Source: Apostichopus japonicus
Taxonomy: Eukaryota > Echinodermata > Holothuroidea > Aspidochirotida > Stichopodidae
Length of the DNA: 64,000 nt
Reading direction: 5' to 3'
Assembly (NCBI RefSeq): GCF_037975245.1
Contig: NC_092582.1
Span: forward strand, 10,270,001-10,334,000
The notes below the pieces were generated by a model. That model was not told the DNA's origin, ran no database searches, and was given only the letters and a program-made list of their open reading frames with translations. Position numbers and translations under genes: made by a program. Position 1 is the stretch's first letter; every line of letters starts with the position of its first letter. Positions 36,985-49,132 of the stretch are shown here, in pieces.

Positions 36985-37180
36985 ATTTTAAATTTGGTAT
37001 TTTTTCCAGTTAAAATGTCATTTCAGATGGGAAATCCCGTAGATTGCTCTTGGATGAACAACCCACCTTACACAAACCCAGCCAGGAATCGAACCTTGAA
37101 CTTCCCGATTGCTAAGCCTCATTGCTTCAAATACCACCGCCTAATATCCACCCGCCCACAGCACCGGTATAACATTAGTG
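36985..37180 (-). mobile_element. tRNA-derived SINE, copy 2 (minus)
   Basis: The minus strand reads TTTGAAGCAATGAGGC, then a perfect B box GGTTCGATTCC, then ATCCAAGAGCAATCTACGG and GAAATGAC, the same order as in the copy at 31,541-31,735. It lies about 190 bp upstream of the first recognised CARD-gene exon. Confidence 0.82.
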
Positions 37181-37373
37181 GCTCTGATTTGACTTTTCTA
37201 GCATATTTGAACACAGAACTGGTTCCCTTAAATAGTCTCTCTCCTCATACAAATGTGGAAATTAATCTGAATTTGGGAATTTATGATAAATAAATGTCGA
37301 GAGAAATTAAAACTGAAGAAATTTTGTCAAAAGTTAACAAAATGTAAAAGATTCTTTGATTTTCATTTTTCAG

Positions 37374-37526
37374 TTTGTTTACAACATTGACAGGCTGTTT
37401 CATAAACTGACTGCTGAATGGTCACAGAGGAAAACACAATTTTTCATGATGCCTTCCATAAGTCAACTGGCTGAGGTACTTTCAGACGATGACATTGAAC
37501 AAATGAAAGAAGAAATTTATAACATG
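37374..37526 (+). CDS. CARD gene, first recognised exon
   Basis: 51 codons, phase 0 at both ends, acceptor CATTTTTCAG and donor GTAAGC. Family of this segment not recognised. No credible ATG lies at its start, so an upstream exon is expected. Confidence 0.7.
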
Positions 37527-40500
37527 GTAAGCAGGTTGTTTTGCCCAGTTGTATGTTGATTGTATGCTTTAGGCAGTTCCTTTATATGGTTTTGGTGGTA
37601 ATTTTGAAATTATCCTGAACTGACACAGCAGTACAGTGAAATGAATTTCATCAGTGAAGTTTCAATTGAAACCATTAACAAATGCACCAAATATGCAGAT
37701 TTTCCATTCAGCATATGATAAGACTGATTCTGTATTAATCTTTTAGTTTAGTAAGAAGAAGGGATTGGTAGGAACATATCGTGGCCAAAGAAACAAAAAA
37801 AAACTAGAAAGCTTTAAAACTGAAACATGCAACATCCTTCTGTGAATTTATAATCCAGTAGCAATGGCTAATTTGACCTTATTCCAGAACTTTCTTGTCT
37901 GTTGAAAACATAAGGATGCTAAGCTCACTTGAGGAGGAAACTGACACAAGATATTCATGGATCAGATTTATAGCAAGACCCTTAATTGACTATCAGTATT
38001 AAGTAAATTATCCTAATTGGATTCTTCATCTTTAACCTCAGGGACTGACTGTACATCTAACATAAGGATGGGATATTAAGAGCAATGCGCTCCTCCAGGC
38101 AAAATTTAACTTCTGAAATTAATAGCTGGAGGACCCTGACTATGGGGTGATCTTTAACCTTGGTCAATATCCTTCTCCACAACTTACCGTACATTTGTTC
38201 CAGTCAGCCAACCTCACAGCCCTTGTCATGTCTGATGGTCTACCAAAGCTACAAATGTGTTTGTTTCTTGTTTTTTTTTCTCCACAGAGTCACAGAACTA
38301 ATGATTCCATAATTACATGCAGAATTCAATTTTGTGGTCAAACAATCCCAAGACTCAGATTGCCATACTTCATTTGAATAAAATTAATCCATTTCCTTAA
38401 AAGAAAATCCCAATTGCTTGGAAAAATCAGGAATCTCTGACTTATACTTAGCTGGATTGTATAAACCAATGGTCTGCAACCTATGGGTCGCAACCAATCT
38501 CTGTGTTTGGCCCTGTGTTTGGCCCTGTGTGCTAATTTATCAGGATAGCATTGTAGCCTCTTCAAGCCAAGATCGACAAACTGGTGGCAGGGATGCATTG
38601 GCAACTATATTCCAGTGGCATTGCAATGATGATTTCAGATTAAGTGAATTTTTCATTATTATCTTTTTGAGAACTTATGTGTAATGGACTGTTGAAAGAG
38701 AGCTTTCTTTCCTCATTTCTAATAAAAATCCAGTCTGTAAGGTATTGCACCAAAGGTTCATTTTGACAGAGCTCCTACAGTGATTAATTTGCTCTTTGAC
38801 ATCACAGGAACAGTTATGTATAATAGTTCAAAAACTTAAGTTTGGACCATTTGTGAGTAAAACTTTGAAAATTTCATAGATTTTCTTTTTCTAATCTAAG
38901 GTTTGCTATTTAAATTATCAAAAGTCAGTTCTGCCTGCCACTTGACCATTAATGAACAGAGAAATTTTGCAGGAGACATTAGCAGGAAGTGTGCCAATAA
39001 TCTGAGGAAAACCATTTATAACATATGTTTGGCTGATATCAAAAGTTAATTTGAATAAGGAAGTCCCACTTACATCTTTGTAGCATTCCCTTTAATACCT
39101 AGAAATACTTTTTTTAAAACTTTTTTCACTTTAGGTCGATTAGTAGGCTGTACAATCACTGGATGAAACTGAAACTTAGCTTCACAGTAATCAGAATGGG
39201 AAACTCTATTGTTTGTAATCTGTGGCGTTTGGAGGTCAAAAGTCATTCAAATTCTTGAAACTGTTGTATGCGCTTGTTACATTTAAATATTCTTATTTAA
39301 AATTTGTCAAGGTATCACTCTGCCTATTGCCTTGCTGTTTTATTGTTTATGTTTTTTTTGTAGGTGTTGGACAAACATTTTTCGCTCCTGTGTAGGAACA
39401 TTATACCAAGAAGACACTTTGCAATTTTACGGGAAAAGAATGTGTTCACGCAATCCATAGAGGAAGAAATTTTAGCTAATGTTACAACAGAGCAGCAGGT
39501 TCGTCGGTAAGTGACGGTCGTCTTTCCATAATTTTCATGTTGTATACTTGTTCTTTACCGGTTTCTTAGAAAGGAACATGGTGAAATAATCAAAACTCTG
39601 TAATCATACTTTCTTCGGTTGAATTCTTGTTTACCCAGTCACAAGGTACAGTAACTGCTATAAAGCTCTCAAAAGACAGTGGCTGGAAGCTTTTGTTCAT
39701 TTTCAGAAAAGAAATTCAGGAAAATGTAATTAGAAAGGGCCCTCAAATTAAGCAATAAAATGACTCCCTGCTCAATTTCAAAGGGAACCTTCAATAAACT
39801 TCTACTTTCCACAGGTTTAATGGATATTTATGTCAAGTAAGTATCAAAATATGTGGTTGCCATGCAGAGTAAATACAGGTCAAAGGTCAAGTGTATAGAT
39901 TTAATATATGTTTGTGTCAAACGCTCCTCCGAATTGCTTAGGCTGATATGCTTTAATCTTGGTAGAAAGGTTTCCTTTGTAAGGAGCTTGTGTCTCATAG
40001 AACTTCAGAACCAGCTGGTCAATTGTATTTAATAAAGAAACAGTGATTTCATGCTATAATCCAAGGAAAAACATTGGATTGACTTGCAACTTTTGCAGCT
40101 TGAATGAATACTTTAAAAACTATGAATATATCTGGTTGCCATGGTAACTGATACGTTTTAAATTTGGTAGGAATTTTGCTTCGAAGAGCATAGAAATGAA
40201 AGTTAAAGGTGTGCTGCTGGGTGTTACACCATTACTTCAAAGAACACTGTTCTCTCCATTGAAATTCTATAATTAATTGCTATAATGGTAATTGGAGCTA
40301 TTAATATGCTCAGAAAGTCAAACATGGGTAACAGTGTTAAACAGTCATGGTTACAATGTTATCTTTTGTTTCTATGCAGATTCATTGATGAATTGAAGAG
40401 AAGAGGAACATCTGCATTTCCCGCTTTCATCGCATCTATTGATAAGACTCAAGTTGATCTAAAGAGGAAATTAAATAAGTCTTGTGAGGCATTACTTGAA

Positions 40501-42212
40501 GATGTCCCAGCTAGTGAGTGCTACAAGTGCTTGAAACAGGAGGGGGAACAGGAGGGCATTGTATGGGAGGCTTTGTTCTTATGAATTTGTTATTCTAAGG
40601 AAGATATCTCTAGTTATATTTTTTCAAATATGTGACATATATTTCATGAAACACTCCCAAGATTTCAAACTCTAGGATTAGGAATATGGGAGAGGTCATT
40701 TTCATAGAAAGTACAGTCTATGTTCAAAATTACCTTTAATGACAACAGCTACAAGCAACAGCTTGGCCAGGCAAAGACAAGGGTTGCAATAAAGTTTTTT
40801 AACTGTGAGAAGTATATATATTAGACAGACTTGAGGTAAATTAAAATAGAGTAATATGATGAAATTTGAGAATTAAGAAATGATTTCATAGAGTGAGTAA
40901 ATAGACACCTATTGGTTTATTTCTGGTCTAGATATAGGATATACCTGTAAGAGATGTAAGCATATCTGTAAAGTAACCTGTGAGCATTGCAAAACTGGAG
41001 ACACCCCATATATATGTCAATCTAACACTATTTAACAGTATTTTCTTGCTGTGAAACGTGCGTACTACATTTTCTGGTGGTATGTTTCTTTTCCTATGAC
41101 AGGCATATTGGAGACTGTACCAAATTTGGACCTGAACATCTTTCGGATGCCAGAAGGAGTGGTCGGTGGAGCCCAAAATCAGCAAGAATATTTTCCTCAG
41201 GTGGATGTAGAGAGGTTAAAAGAAGCCCAAGACATATGTATGTATTAATACTAATATCGGTAGTTTATGAAGACCAATTGGAGTAAAATTGTCATGATTA
41301 ATACAGGTTACTGATGCTTGATGGAGCTGTGTGACATATTTGTCTTCATGATGTCTACTGTTGTCTACTGTTTGAATGACCGCTCTTTACGACTTTTCTT
41401 ATTCCCCTTTTTTGGGGGGAGGGGATGGAGGGGACATTTATAAGCAAAATTTGAACCTGAAATTATTGAGCTCTTGATTGACTTACAATGTAACATTGGA
41501 ATTAGGCAAAACTCAACGTGGTTCAAAGAAGGCTACGATATTACAACATTTATAAATGCAAAGCAAGTAAGAAAGGAAAAATGTTAACATTTGAGAACCA
41601 AAGCATCATGATGTTGTCTTTCCTCGGGAGTTAAAGAAACTGACAGTGGCCATGTACACAGTTTGAGTACAGGCGGTCAATCCAAAACTGGAGAAAAGAA
41701 CAATAAACAAGCCCAATTGTTTTTTATTTAAAAAATCAGCTAGGTATTACTACAACAGCGAGCCCACCTTTAGACTCCCACCGGTCTGTCTTTATGATAA
41801 GAATAGTAATGAGAAATAAGGAGGGCAAGTAACCAGATATATTGTGTCGTGTGCAATATTTGTCGCCCTTTCAGGGTCAGGATGCCTTCCCCTCTCTGTC
41901 ACTTCCCCCACCCCACCCCACCACATCCCCTCCCCCCATCACAATGAAGATAGAGCTTGCAGGCTCTGATCCTGAGTATGCTACTTCATAGTTAATCATA
42001 TATTTGGTATCAGACTCCCCCCCTCCCTCTTCACCCCTTTACATTCTTAAATGTGGAAGAAGGCTATAATGTGTCCTGGTTGATTTCTTGTCTTTGCAGA
42101 TAACAAGAATCCAGCAGAAGAAGAGGAAGATGAAGAAGAAGTAGAATATGAATTGGTAGATACTATAGTTCCACTCCCCACCTTGCAAGAACCAAGAATG
42201 AATCAACTTTGA
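37374..42212 (+). CDS. CARD-domain protein, five 3' coding exons (5' end not found)
   Basis: Joined exons 37374-37526, 39364-39506, 40380-40513, 41103-41237 and 42100-42212 give 225 residues plus stop with consistent phases. Residues about 52-135 form a death-fold CARD: HFSLLCRNII, LREKNVFT, EEEILANVTTEQQVRRF, then ELKRRGTSAFPAF, the RG-x-x-AF turn typical of CARDs in caspases, IAPs and adaptors. Residues 1-51 (FHKLTAEWSQ, LAEVLSDDDIEQ) are helical and of unknown family. A linker follows, and the C-terminus has an acidic run, PAEEEEDEEEVEYE. CARDs mediate homotypic assembly in apoptosis and inflammatory signalling. No caspase, NACHT, BIR or kinase domain is visible, so an adaptor role is an inference. 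At least one upstream exon with the start codon is missing. The next gene, OCIAD1-like, is convergent. Confidence 0.8.
38463..38500. mobile_element. hAT (Charlie-like) terminal fragment
   Basis: CAATGGTCTGCAACCTATGG followed by GTCGCAACC resembles the common hAT terminus of the CAGTGGTTCTCAACC type. The opposite end was not found. Confidence 0.35.
39364..39506 (+). CDS. CARD gene exon, first half of the CARD
   Basis: Encodes VLDKHFSLLCRNIIPRRHF and LREKNVFTQSIEEEILANV, helices 1-4 of the fold. The donor GTAAGT splits an Arg codon. Confidence 0.88.
40380..40513 (+). CDS. CARD gene exon, second half of the CARD
   Basis: Encodes FIDELKRRGTSAFPAFIAS and the following helix. The GTGAGT donor at 40,514 is strong, although the frame stays open beyond it for another 68 nt. 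Confidence 0.87.
41103..41237 (+). CDS. CARD gene exon, linker
   Basis: Encodes ILETVPNLDLNIFRMPEGVV and VDVERLKEAQDI. No known domain. Donor GTATGT. Confidence 0.8.
42100..42212 (+). CDS. CARD gene last exon, acidic tail
   Basis: Encodes NPAEEEEDEEEVEYELVDT and ends at TGA (42,210-42,212). Acceptor GTCTTTGCAG. Confidence 0.8.
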
Positions 42213-43296
42213 TACATCTTCACTGAGCCTTCCAAATTCACATTCCACTTAATGACTGTTGTTGGTGTTTATATTGCAAGATCAAACTTTGTTTTGTCAT
42301 CCTGGCAATATCAGTCTTTATGTAATCATAGAGATACCCAATTTGAATTTGATCTTGATGAACAGTTTGAACTGGAATCGTTTTGTTTTCTCGAAGCTCT
42401 GGTCTGATAGAGTAGAAATAGATGAAGAAGAAGAATGGGGATTTGAATAGGTTGAGATAAGATAGCCTACTCCTGATGCCCCAACACACTACCTCGGGAG
42501 AATAACAAAATATGAGAGACACAAATACAGTCAAATGTTAACATTCACTTCTATCTGTGAATGTAGGCTTCATAGGTCAGCCTCTGCTGCCCTGGCAACT
42601 TAGGTGCATTATGCAGATCTGTATTCTTGACAGACCATCTGGACTGGAATGGATACTCCATTATAGGATATCCTGCTCGCAGAAAGTTGATTTTTACAGA
42701 ACAATTTCCTGGAAATGTTATGAACCACAACTTGGAAGACACATGATGACATCATGGTTTATTATGAATGTATGGATTTTTTTTTTAATGTTTTGGCAAA
42801 CAATTTTATGAACTTATCTGGCAAAGAGCAAGTGACATCACAACCAATGGATCTGAAAATGACTGCTGTGAGCATCTCGAGTCAACTATTTGCCAAGTGG
42901 ATTGCATTATAAAGGTGAAGTTTGGATCAAAAGAATAAGGGCTAAAGTTTATTGTCATTGGCTGGTATTTCAGTTATTTGCACCTTTCTTGCATGTGCAA
43001 GAAGATATGGTTTTAGGGTGTCCTGAAATGGAAAGAGAACCACCAACAGAGTTCTTAGCAGGAGGGGAGGGGGAAGGATCTTAATAAGAGGAGGGCTGGG
43101 GTGGGGATTGGGGAGATTGTGGAGAAAGGGGTGAAGGAAAAGAATAGAAAGCCAGAAGCAGTTAGGGTCCTTCCCCAGAAGAAGTTTACTTTGGCTTGCC
43201 CAGCATGTGATTTTACACAGACAACTTTAGTAGTCTTTTTAAGTTTTTACTGATGCTGTTTCATGTATATAATTGAATTGTTTTTGCATGTTCTCA

Positions 43297-43302
43297 AATA
43301 AA
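43297..43302 (+). terminator. Polyadenylation signal AATAAA of the CARD gene
   Basis: Lies about 1.09 kb after the stop codon and is followed by lower-complexity sequence. It gives a 3'UTR of roughly 1.1 kb. Confidence 0.5.
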
Positions 43303-43319
43303 TAACCCCTTAAAATTGG

Positions 43320-44600
43320 ATCTTTGATTGCCTGGCAATCAGTCCAGCAATGCAGTGGAGTGTATACCTGGTTAGAAATGTGGTTGGGACGCAAATCATT
43401 CTCTGCAAAAGTCTACCCCCCTCATGACACTTTCTCCCATCCATAGGATGGCAGCATAACATGTCTTCACTACAATAATTTTGTGTTTCAAGCCTTTCAT
43501 TTAAGTGTATCATTCAATTTAATATCAAAATTTGCTCAACTGTGCTTCTAATTTAAACTTTTCTTGCGCTGTTATTTGAATTTCCGGAAGTCATTAAAAA
43601 GATGTGTTGTATTCATGCAAGGGTCATTATTAACCATATTTAAGATGTAATTAATTCAGTTGGCATTCTAGGCTATACGAAATGCACTGAGCCTGCTTTA
43701 GTATAGCATGGGAATTTTTTAGTGTGATGTACTTATAGTCCTATTAAATTGGCTATTATAAGTAGAAAGAATCAAATGTATCCATCGTAGTGTTTGATGG
43801 CTAGCAGTTCAAGTCGATTTTATATGGGGATAGTCATTTTAATTTAAAATGCCTAGACAGCAGCAACAAAATATTCTGTAGGCCTGTGCACAGTTGGAGA
43901 TTCTGTTTCACCCAATGTCGCACTATTCAGAGTTGGATTTGTCTGATATGTTCTGAAAAACGCCTGAGAATTCCTAGGAATTGCAGAATACCTAATACTA
44001 GGCATACTGGGATTTCAGATGTGCTGGTAAAGATCAAATCAGTCTTTTATTTTAATAATTTATACTAGTTGTGTCAAATTTTGATATCTCAAGTTCTCCA
44101 CATTACATTCTTAATTAGTACAGGTCTTCATATTATCTATTTGCTTCATGAAATGCACATTTAGCCCTCCATTTTGACTTTATGGGTTGGATTATGTGGT
44201 CCCGATGTTGTCTATCCTTCAGGTTACTCAGTGACATCCTAATCATGCACATTTGTTTGTTATTTTCATAATTGCCAAATTTCCTTTCGTTGGGTTGTAA
44301 AGGGGGGGGGGGGCCTGCCTGCCCTATTAAATCAAGTTGTATGTTAGGCAAGTTATTAAATGTTATGGATTAAAATGACATTCTTTAAGGCAGGGGAGGT
44401 GAAGGGGAGGGAGGGGGGGGGAGGTGATGCAGAGGTTAAACTTTTCATCAATTTCAGTTGAACTTTAAGACAGATTTCAAAATTTTATGGTTGAAATTGA
44501 CATTTTAGGCATTTGTCAGGCATTTGATGATGGCTTTTCATCAATCTAGAATACTCATTGACACTGTAAATTCCTGCAATGACTTCTGACAGACAAAACT
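43320..44600. other. Short intergenic gap between convergent genes
   Basis: No coding-type ORF. Two poly-G tracts (about 44,302-44,311 and 44,416-44,423). Confidence 0.5.
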
Positions 44601-44637
44601 GAAATAAATAGATAATACTTCCAATTGCAAGAAACGA

Positions 44638-44643
44638 TTTATT
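44638..44643 (-). terminator. Polyadenylation signal (minus AATAAA) of the OCIAD1-like gene
   Basis: TTTATT on the plus strand, 1.3 kb beyond the OCIAD1-like stop codon. Other candidates between the stop and this point are possible. Confidence 0.4.
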
Positions 44644-45967
44644 TAATTTTTATTGCTCAACATTCTGTTGCTTGTGTTCTTACAAACAGTATCCCTAGAA
44701 ACGTAATTTTGAAGACTTTCACATTAAGGAAACAGCCACCTATATTCTCAGTATTAGTCCTTCGTCATTGCCACAAAAATTTCCTGTAGATTCATGGTAC
44801 CAAAGACTGGAATTTGTCTTTATGACATCAAAATTTAAGTTCAAACACTCAATTGTGTGACTGGAACAACAGACCAGTCAACAAACTAGAATGAGGAAAC
44901 ACTAACTAATTGACCGCAAATTTAGTGCACAGATACCGGTTCTGCTAATTGCAAAAGTTTAGCTACAAATATATTTCTTACTATAGAAAAAGTACTACAG
45001 GTTTTAAGTAAATTTTTTATAAATTGAAATTTGGAAAAATGTCTGTTTGAACTGAGTGGTGATTAAATGCTGGTCTAATGATTCTTGTGAAATGCATGTA
45101 GGGTATCAGAAACTTCTGGAGGGATGTCTTCCATACATTCCCCCACCAATTCCACCCCCACACCTCTCCCCTCACCTGTCTATGCTTTGGCTGCAGGACT
45201 GGATTAAACCTCAATAATATTAACTTTCCTGAGTAAAAAGGTTGATACTGTAGATCTACATCATATCATAGAAGAGAAACCTTAGTTAATCAATGAGGAT
45301 CTACCTGCTCTTTTATTGAGACTTTCTACAAGAAAAAAATTATGGCCTTTGTACATAACATTGCACTCAATGTAAGACTTGGATAACTATGTGAGAGTTA
45401 TGGAACACAGAACTTTATGAAAGGCATGTTCACAAGTACATTCTACTTCTAGTTTCAAGTTAAACTGAAAGGTTCTAGGAAAGAAAAAATAGTACCAAAA
45501 GCATACTATACTGTAGTAGGGAACAAACTTATACATTTTTTCCCTTCAAGTTTAAGTCTAATTGTTCTCAGCCAATGTTATACATGACTCTGAATGGCAT
45601 CTTTTTGCTTTCAATTATCAGTAAGGCCTACTGTATCAATTAAAGTGAGAGAGGCAAATAACTCACAACGATTATTAAAATCATGGCTGTGAAGTATCTT
45701 CCTGATTAATGCTCTTAATCAATTTAGCCAATGACTGTGTTTGCATGTCAGTAATGTTCTTCAAGCTACAATAACAAATTGAAATTGAGAAACTTCCCTT
45801 AATAATTCACTATTGAGCTACTGTATATGTAACACATACAACAACAGTTTAGAAATAAGACATTTGCATAATATAAAGTATAGAATATACCCAATTCTCT
45901 TTTTGCACCATAAGTTGTCATTTCTACACTCAGTAGACACTAAAACCTTCATCATACTGTAATATAA

Positions 45968-46828
45968 TTAATCATCTGAAATCAAATCTCCATATGCATT
46001 TTTCCTAAGCTTCTTTGAACGACCCAGTGGAAACTCATCGTCTGTGCTAGACATTCGACCAACCGGTGGTCTGGAAGTTGCAGCGTCTTGCGACTGTGGT
46101 TGCTTCTTTTGAAAATGCCCGGGTAGAACTTCACGATACTGTCTTGATGTCATTTCCCTGTTCTCCTTCCTGAGTTGGTCGTAGGTCCTTGTCATTTCTG
46201 GCCTCTTTTCCTCCCCAGAGACACTCTGAGGGCCAATCGTACTACTCTGGTCGAAGCTTTCAACGCTGACATCTTGGCCAGAGTAGCTTGTATCGATGTC
46301 TACATTTTCAGAATAGTCACCCCCTACTTTACTCTTACCACCACTTCCTCCTGCAAACATGCCTTCATCTGCCTCATTTTGGGATCCAAAGCCTTCCATT
46401 GACTTTCCAAACTGGGTACTGGCAGCAATAGCACCGGGTGATGCACCTTTGCGGATCATTTCTGCTATGGGGGAGTTTTCCAACTTCAAAAATTTCTGTT
46501 TACAAGTAGATATGTAAGAGACTTTCCCCAACAGGTAACCAAAAAATCCTGCAACTAGAACCTTTGGCAAAGGTCCGAACCTTGTTTTGGTGGTGAGGAT
46601 GCCCCGTTGTACTAACATGAAAGTACCAGTACCAGCAAGGAGACCAAAAGGTAATGCCCTGAACCAGAAGCTCTCACTCTGACAATCTCGTAAAACTCTG
46701 GTTTCTTGCTCATTTGGAGAGTATCTAGGCTGATGCCGAATATCACCACGGAATTTTTCAGTATTTTTATTCGAAAAATTCCCGCCAGAATTTGAAGCGC
46801 TTGCAAAAGGATTCTCACTTGAAGCCAT
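45968..46828 (-). CDS. OCIAD1: OCIA domain-containing protein (OCIAD1-like)
   Basis: 286 residues from the ATG at 46,828 to TAA. Residues about 36-130 form the OCIA domain: RVLRDCQSESFWFRALPFG, a hydrophobic segment (about 59-75), then KVLVAGFFGYLLGKVSY with a second hydrophobic segment, and KFLKLENSPIAEMIRKG. Human OCIAD1 has close equivalents of each, including SFWFR, GKLSYV and KLENSP. The C-terminal YDQLRKENRE and KNAYGD echo human YEELRNKNRE and NKYGD. OCIAD proteins sit in mitochondria and endosomes and help assemble respiratory complex III. The coding region has no intron, unlike vertebrate genes; a splice acceptor (TTTGCATCCAG) 11 nt upstream of the ATG indicates a non-coding first exon. 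The frame stays open upstream, but that part lacks homology. OCIAD2 is a possible paralogue; the long C-terminus favours OCIAD1. Confidence 0.92.
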   Translation of the reverse strand: MASSENPFASASNSGGNFSNKNTEKFRGDIRHQPRYSPNEQETRVLRDCQSESFWFRALPFGLLAGTGTFMLVQRGILTTKTRFGPLPKVLVAGFFGYLLGKVSYISTCKQKFLKLENSPIAEMIRKGASPGAIAASTQFGKSMEGFGSQNEADEGMFAGGSGGKSKVGGDYSENVDIDTSYSGQDVSVESFDQSSTIGPQSVSGEEKRPEMTRTYDQLRKENREMTSRQYREVLPGHFQKKQPQSQDAATSRPPVGRMSSTDDEFPLGRSKKLRKNAYGDLISDD

Positions 46829-46839
46829 GGTATTTTGAT

Positions 46840-47853
46840 CTGGATGCAAAGAGAGAAAGAAATTCATTTTCACGTTACCTTGATCAGGATACAGTTTTAA
46901 GATATGTACAGTACCTTTGTGATAGACATTTTCAAATAAAACTAATATCACAGAAAACCAAATACTGTATAGACAGTAGTCGTAAAACTAAGAATTTAAG
47001 ACTTTTAGAAGTTCTATCCAATTAAGTACATCATTGTTGAACTTTCACCAAACCTTTACCTCTCATTGACACATCATGTCCAATGAGAATACATGATCTT
47101 CAATTCATGATATCATTATGCCTGCTTCTCTGTGATAGAGTGTTGTAGTTGTGCACCTTTTTGGCATCAAGTCCACTTAAATGGTACAAAAGAAACTGCA
47201 AATTTATGAAAGTCGAATATTTCAAAACCAGCAGGTATTTAGAACTTTGATTATTTTAATTTTACAGAGATGCATCTACATTATTGTTAAATTTCCTCTT
47301 TTGACATGGTCAAAGTTACATTATATTTGTGCTATCACTTTCAAGAAGTAAGGTCACTTGGACTATTCACATCAGCCAAAAAACAAGACAACACACCGGG
47401 TTACAATACATATCCCATACGACCAGTGTTGTAATTGAGTAATCGCTTAAAGTCATCAGTTCTGTGATTCAAAAGTTGTTTGTCAAGTTTCTCTCCCTTT
47501 TCATGTCAGGAAACTTTGAACTACCTGAAACTGTTCCATAAAATTGCCTTTGCAAATAATCAGTGTGTGACTTTCAACAATGGTTTTCAACTTTGTCCAA
47601 TAGCCAGGTGAATAAAGAAATGGGTCGACCCATTGATCAAGCTATTTGCCTGGCAACCTGACCAATATCAAAGGCATAATATTCCTTTTTCATCCAGCTA
47701 ATGGGTGAATAACAAGATATAGTACATTTTCTTTGCCAGACTGTCACAAACAGTACAAGTGTTAGTTGTTATTCAGGCTGCAGCCAGGAGAATAGCTCAA
47801 TGTATCCCTTGTTCACTTGGCAGCTGAACGAATATTGATGGCATAATATTAAT
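46840..47853. other. Presumed 5'UTR intron of the OCIAD1-like gene
   Basis: The acceptor AG is the complement of CT at 46,840-46,841, with a pyrimidine-rich stretch before it. No other features seen. Confidence 0.45.
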
Positions 47854-48429
47854 CAGTGGCGTATCTACGGGGGGGGGGCGTGAAGGGTGACAGCCCCCCA
47901 TGAAAGCTTGTCGCCCCCCCAGGGATTTTGGGTGTCGAAAAAAAATTACATGTGCGAAAAATATATCATTGGTCTGAATGGTCTCGAACCTCCATGATGA
48001 CCACTCATGAACGACCCTTCGACCACGGACCGGCAGTAGGCTATAGTTACTGAAAAAACCTGACGTGACATACCGCATAGCCCGAGAAGTCTACAGTAGT
48101 CGCACTGTACTGAAAACGCATGTTAACGACCCTCGAATAATATAATTCCTGCTCTACAAGACTACAACACACATAATGTTTACTACTGAATTTGTGTGTT
48201 GGACTGTTCGGGCAAAATTTGCCTTTGTCACTCTTTTTTAAATCCCTAACATACAAATAAATACTAATACAAACAGCCAATCAGTATCTTGTAACCAGTG
48301 CGCATTAACTGATCAAACAAGCTAGTGAGCAATACTATACCCTTATAGAAAGGTAGTTTCCAAGTACTTGAATGCCAAAGAAGATGTTAAAAGGTAAAAA
48401 ATGCTGACATCATACACATGTTTCTCATA

Positions 48430-48574
48430 ATTGCTGGCATCATTGCCTCGATACCCTGTTACATTTTCAATCAGGTTTTCGCTTCTGGGACGTACCCTGA
48501 TGCTCTTAAAATTGCTAAAAAACCAAATTTTCAAGAAAGGAGACAACACTATCGCTGAGAACTATACCGGCCAA
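48430..48574 (+). mobile_element. LINE reverse-transcriptase fragment
   Basis: Two frames carry VFASGTYPDALKIAK and IFKKGDNTIAENYTG, the conserved region before the NYRPISLL motif of non-LTR reverse transcriptases. A frameshift separates them. The match resumes for about 15 bp after 49,140, beyond an inserted element. Confidence 0.7.
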
Positions 48575-49132
48575 CAGTGGCGGAGCGTCCAAACAGTCAG
48601 GGGGCGGATGCCCCCCCCCTGACGGACTCAAATGGACTGCTGGCGCCCTTTTTAGCACTTTTTACTTATTCGCGATTGGTGACTTTTTTATTGCACTCTC
48701 ATCTACCTATTGACATTTGTCACATTTTGTTGGTGTAGTTTACTGACAAAATGCTCTAACGTACGGCAGTATTTAATTTATCGGCACTTAATTCTGTTGT
48801 ACGAAACTCTTTCCAAGAACTGTACAGGGTTTTCGATCTATTTTTTTTCACAAAGATACAACAGGGATTGTGATGAAGCGCATGTACTTTCAACACCCAT
48901 ACAAACTTCCGACTTGTCACAAATGGCTATGACACATATATTTATTCTTCGTTTATCTGCAAATTAGCAAGGCCCGGAAAAGGTCATTTCCGGCAATCTA
49001 GGGAATATCTTTACTCAAAAAAAATCTGTACGCTCCGCGCTAACCTGTGGTGGCGCTCTGCTTAGATAGTGTCGAAAGCATCCCTACAGGCCATTCTTGC
49101 CCCCCTGACAAATACCCCTTGCTCCGCCACTG
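48575..49132. mobile_element. hAT-type element, 558 bp, inserted in the LINE fragment
   Basis: Termini CAGTGGCGGAGC and GCTCCGCCACTG are perfect 12-bp inverted repeats. Flanks CCGGCCAA (48,567-48,574) and CGGGCCAA (49,133-49,140) are an 8-bp target duplication with one mismatch. The insertion splits the LINE NYRPIS codons. No transposase ORF. Confidence 0.85.

Noticed and set aside
36994-37293. ORF of 99 codons upstream of the CARD exon
   Set aside because: It is the antisense of a tRNA-derived SINE whose other copy is at 31,541-31,735, so it is not a gene.
46829-46951. N-terminal extension of the OCIAD1-like protein
   Set aside because: The upstream open frame crosses a good splice acceptor just before the ATG and has no similarity to OCIAD proteins.
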